From positions 1-7,152 of the forward strand of contig CAYUSW010000063.1 of the NCBI GenBank assembly GCA_964447445.1: a stretch of DNA of 7,152 nt. Reading direction: 5' to 3'. Of the stretch, positions 5,594-7,152 are shown one piece after another. Source of the stretch: CAIOGO01 sp964447445. Lineage in GTDB: Bacteria > Bipolaricaulota > Bipolaricaulia > UBA7950 > UBA9294. Below the pieces are notes generated by a model. The model was not told where the DNA came from, did not search any database, and saw only the letters and a program-made list of their open reading frames with translations. Position 1 is the first letter of the stretch, and each line of letters begins with the position of its first letter. The translations under genes were made by a program, and so were the position numbers.

Positions 5594-6159
5594 AGCGTGA
5601 CCCAGGGCAAGAGGCGCACGAAGCACGCCGACACAAGCGTGCCCAGCATCGCGCCCGCTATCACATCGAACACGTAGTGCTCCTGAAGGACGACGCGCGA
5701 CAGCCCGATGACCGCGGCTCCGCCATACACGAGGGCCTGAACCAGAGGGTGGGGGTACGCCATGGCGACGAGCCACGCGAGGCCGAAGGACGTCGTCGCG
5801 TGCCCCGAAGGGAACGAATACGTGTCGATGAGGCGGCCGCGCCCGCTGTCTGGCCCCGTATCCGGCCGCTCGCGCGAGAAGAGGCTCTTCAGGAGCCTCA
5901 CGAGGACGAGATTCGACACCGTGATGACGAATCCGGCGAGGACGTTGAGCCGATCCGAGGAACTGCCGAAGGCGAGGAGGCCGAGCGCGAGTCCGCCCCA
6001 GATGTAGCCGTCGCCAAGGTAGGTCGCCGCGATGAATACCCGCGGCACCCTGCGAAGAAAGCGCGCTTCACTGATCGAGAGCATGGCTCGCTCGTCCCAA
6101 CCATGTACAGAGTCGGCAAAGGCGTCGAGCCGACCGATAAGTCGGCTCCACACGGTCAA
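5590..6159 (-). CDS. PAP2-superfamily membrane phosphatase
   Basis: A 189-aa integral membrane protein with the complete three-part acid phosphatase signature: KSLFSRERP (91-99, the KX6RP motif), PSGH (117-120) and SRVVLQEHYVFD (154-165, Ser-Arg, nucleophile-site His161 and Asp165). Hydrophobic segments lie at roughly 42-64, 71-90, 124-153 and 166-186. Family members remove phosphate from lipid phosphates or diphosphates such as phosphatidic acid, phosphatidylglycerophosphate or undecaprenyl pyrophosphate; which one applies here is unknown. The start is a TTG at 6159-6157 that overlaps the lysS stop as TTGA. It is favoured over the GTG two codons later because AAGGGA lies six bases before the TTG. 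The next in-frame ATG is codon 26. Translation is probably coupled to lysS. Confidence 0.9.
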   Translation of the reverse strand: MTVWSRLIGRLDAFADSVHGWDERAMLSISEARFLRRVPRVFIAATYLGDGYIWGGLALGLLAFGSSSDRLNVLAGFVITVSNLVLVRLLKSLFSRERPDTGPDSGRGRLIDTYSFPSGHATTSFGLAWLVAMAYPHPLVQALVYGGAAVIGLSRVVLQEHYVFDVIAGAMLGTLVSACFVRLLPWVTL

Positions 6160-7152
6160 GCGTCGTCCCTTCTCTTGAGGGGCGGGAAGAGGATCACGTC
6201 CCGAATGGATGCCGCGTTCGTCACGAGCATGACCAGTCGGTCGAGGCCGACTCCCATCCCTCCCGCCGGCGGCATCCCGTGCTCCATGGCGAACAGGAAC
6301 TCCTCATCGATCCGGAACGCTTCTTCATCCCCGCCGGCGCGGAGCCGCTCTTGTTCCTCGAACCGCTGGCGCTGGTCGATGGGATCGTTCAACTCCGTGA
6401 ATGCGTTCGCGATCTCCATGTTCATGACGAACAATTCGAAGCGTTCGGTGAGATGCGGCGCGTCCGGACGGCGTTTCGCGAGAGGCGAGATTTCGACAGG
6501 GTAGTCGGTCACGAACGTGGGCTGGACGAGCGTCGGCTCGACGAACCGATCGAATAGGTGGTCGATAAGCTGCGTGCGGGACAAACCCGGAAGGCCGATC
6601 CCCTTTGCTTTCGCTTCCTCGACGATGTCCGCCGCGGTGAGATTGCCCAGGTGGAGGCCGGTCGCCTCAGCGATGGCATCGAGCATGGACACCCGCCGCC
6701 ACGGGAGCGCAAAGTCCAGTCTGGTTCCCTGATACTCGATGGCCCGCGTTCCGACGGTCTCGTCCAACACGGCACCGACCAGCGACTCCAGAGTCCTCAT
6801 CATGCCCTCGTAGTCGGCGTAGGCTTGATAGAGCTCAAGCATGGTGAACTCGGGGTTGTGCTTCGTGGACACCCCCTCGTTTCGGAAGCACTTGCTGATC
6901 TCGTACACCCGGTCCATGCCGCCGATGAGGGCGCGCTTGAGGTAGAGCTCGAGGGCGATTCGCAAGTAGAAGTCCACGTCGAGCGCGTTGTGGTGAGTGA
7001 CGAACGGCCTTGCTGCCGCACCCCCGGGGATCGGCTGCAGGATCGGCGTCTCGAGTTCGACGAAACCCATCGCATCGAGCGTCTTGCGCAGGCTGCCGAG
7101 CAGCTTCGCGCGCCGCAGAAACCGGTCCCGCGTCTCGTCGTTGGCGAGAAGA
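6156..7152 (-). CDS. lysS: Lysyl-tRNA synthetase, class II (C-terminal two thirds)
   Basis: The enzyme attaches lysine to tRNA-Lys in the cytoplasm. The window holds 331 residues to the stop; the N-terminal OB-fold that binds the anticodon lies beyond the right edge, since the family is usually near 490-500 aa. The frame is open to the last base (first complete codons read LLANDETRDRF), so the internal Met at 7070 is not the start. All three class II motifs are present: motif 1 at GFVELETPILQP, motif 2 around CFRNEGVSTKHNPEF, and motif 3 at GMGVGLDRLVML. The signature PGGAAARPFVTHHNALD is typical of bacterial LysRS and separates it from the AspRS and AsnRS relatives. The gene overlaps the PAP2 start by four bases. 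Its promoter is outside the window. Confidence 0.97.
   Translation of the reverse strand, partial: LLANDETRDRFLRRAKLLGSLRKTLDAMGFVELETPILQPIPGGAAARPFVTHHNALDVDFYLRIALELYLKRALIGGMDRVYEISKCFRNEGVSTKHNPEFTMLELYQAYADYEGMMRTLESLVGAVLDETVGTRAIEYQGTRLDFALPWRRVSMLDAIAEATGLHLGNLTAADIVEEAKAKGIGLPGLSRTQLIDHLFDRFVEPTLVQPTFVTDYPVEISPLAKRRPDAPHLTERFELFVMNMEIANAFTELNDPIDQRQRFEEQERLRAGGDEEAFRIDEEFLFAMEHGMPPAGGMGVGLDRLVMLVTNAASIRDVILFPPLKRRDDA

Noticed and set aside
5569..6504. A 311-codon plus-strand open frame opposite the PAP2 and lysS genes
   Set aside because: It is highly charged, crosses two well-supported genes and the intergenic promoter, and has no recognisable domain.

Overview
The window is bacterial, GC-rich chromosomal DNA (estimated by eye at a little over 60% G+C). 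It carries housekeeping genes with clear Shine-Dalgarno (SD) sites and a tRNA-Ala gene without an encoded CCA tail, so the host would need a CCA-adding enzyme. The gene set (uvrC, an M42 aminopeptidase, a LysN/KAT-II-like aminotransferase, a PAP2 phosphatase, class II lysS) does not fix the phylum. A deep-branching or candidate-phylum bacterium is possible, but that is only a guess.

Left part (1-1164). The first 50 bases are the start of a leftward gene with a strong SD and a signal-peptide-like N-terminus. About 900 bases follow in which I can support no normal protein gene. That stretch holds several perfect short inverted repeats and one near-ideal SD followed by a 12-codon ORF. At its right edge lies a complete leftward tRNA-Ala(TGC) with the G3:U70 identity pair. 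The tRNA and uvrC are divergent and share a 125-bp intergenic region with a candidate promoter for each. The uvrC promoter lies so close to the ATG that a leaderless mRNA is predicted.

Middle (1165-4296). uvrC is complete and rightward. It has the GIY-YIG nuclease, four-cysteine cluster, UVR segment, RNase H-like nuclease and tandem helix-hairpin-helix. After 94 bp comes an M42-family metallo-aminopeptidase with its own candidate -10 box and SD. It ends facing the aminotransferase across a 137-bp convergent gap. That gap holds a compact repeat element: three degenerate 19-nt units bounded by perfect 14-bp inverted arms.

Right part (4297-7152). Three leftward genes lie in the order lysS (5' end outside the window), PAP2 phosphatase, aminotransferase. 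The PAP2 gene probably starts at a TTG that overlaps the lysS stop codon (TTGA), which suggests translational coupling. The aminotransferase has its own sigma-70-type promoter, whose perfect TTGACA overlaps the PAP2 stop codon. Apart from lysS-PAP2 the genes look like independent transcription units and do not form one pathway.

I see no phage, CRISPR, toxin-antitoxin or biosynthetic cluster. The least explained parts are the gene-poor region next to the tRNA and the repeat element at 4214-4281.
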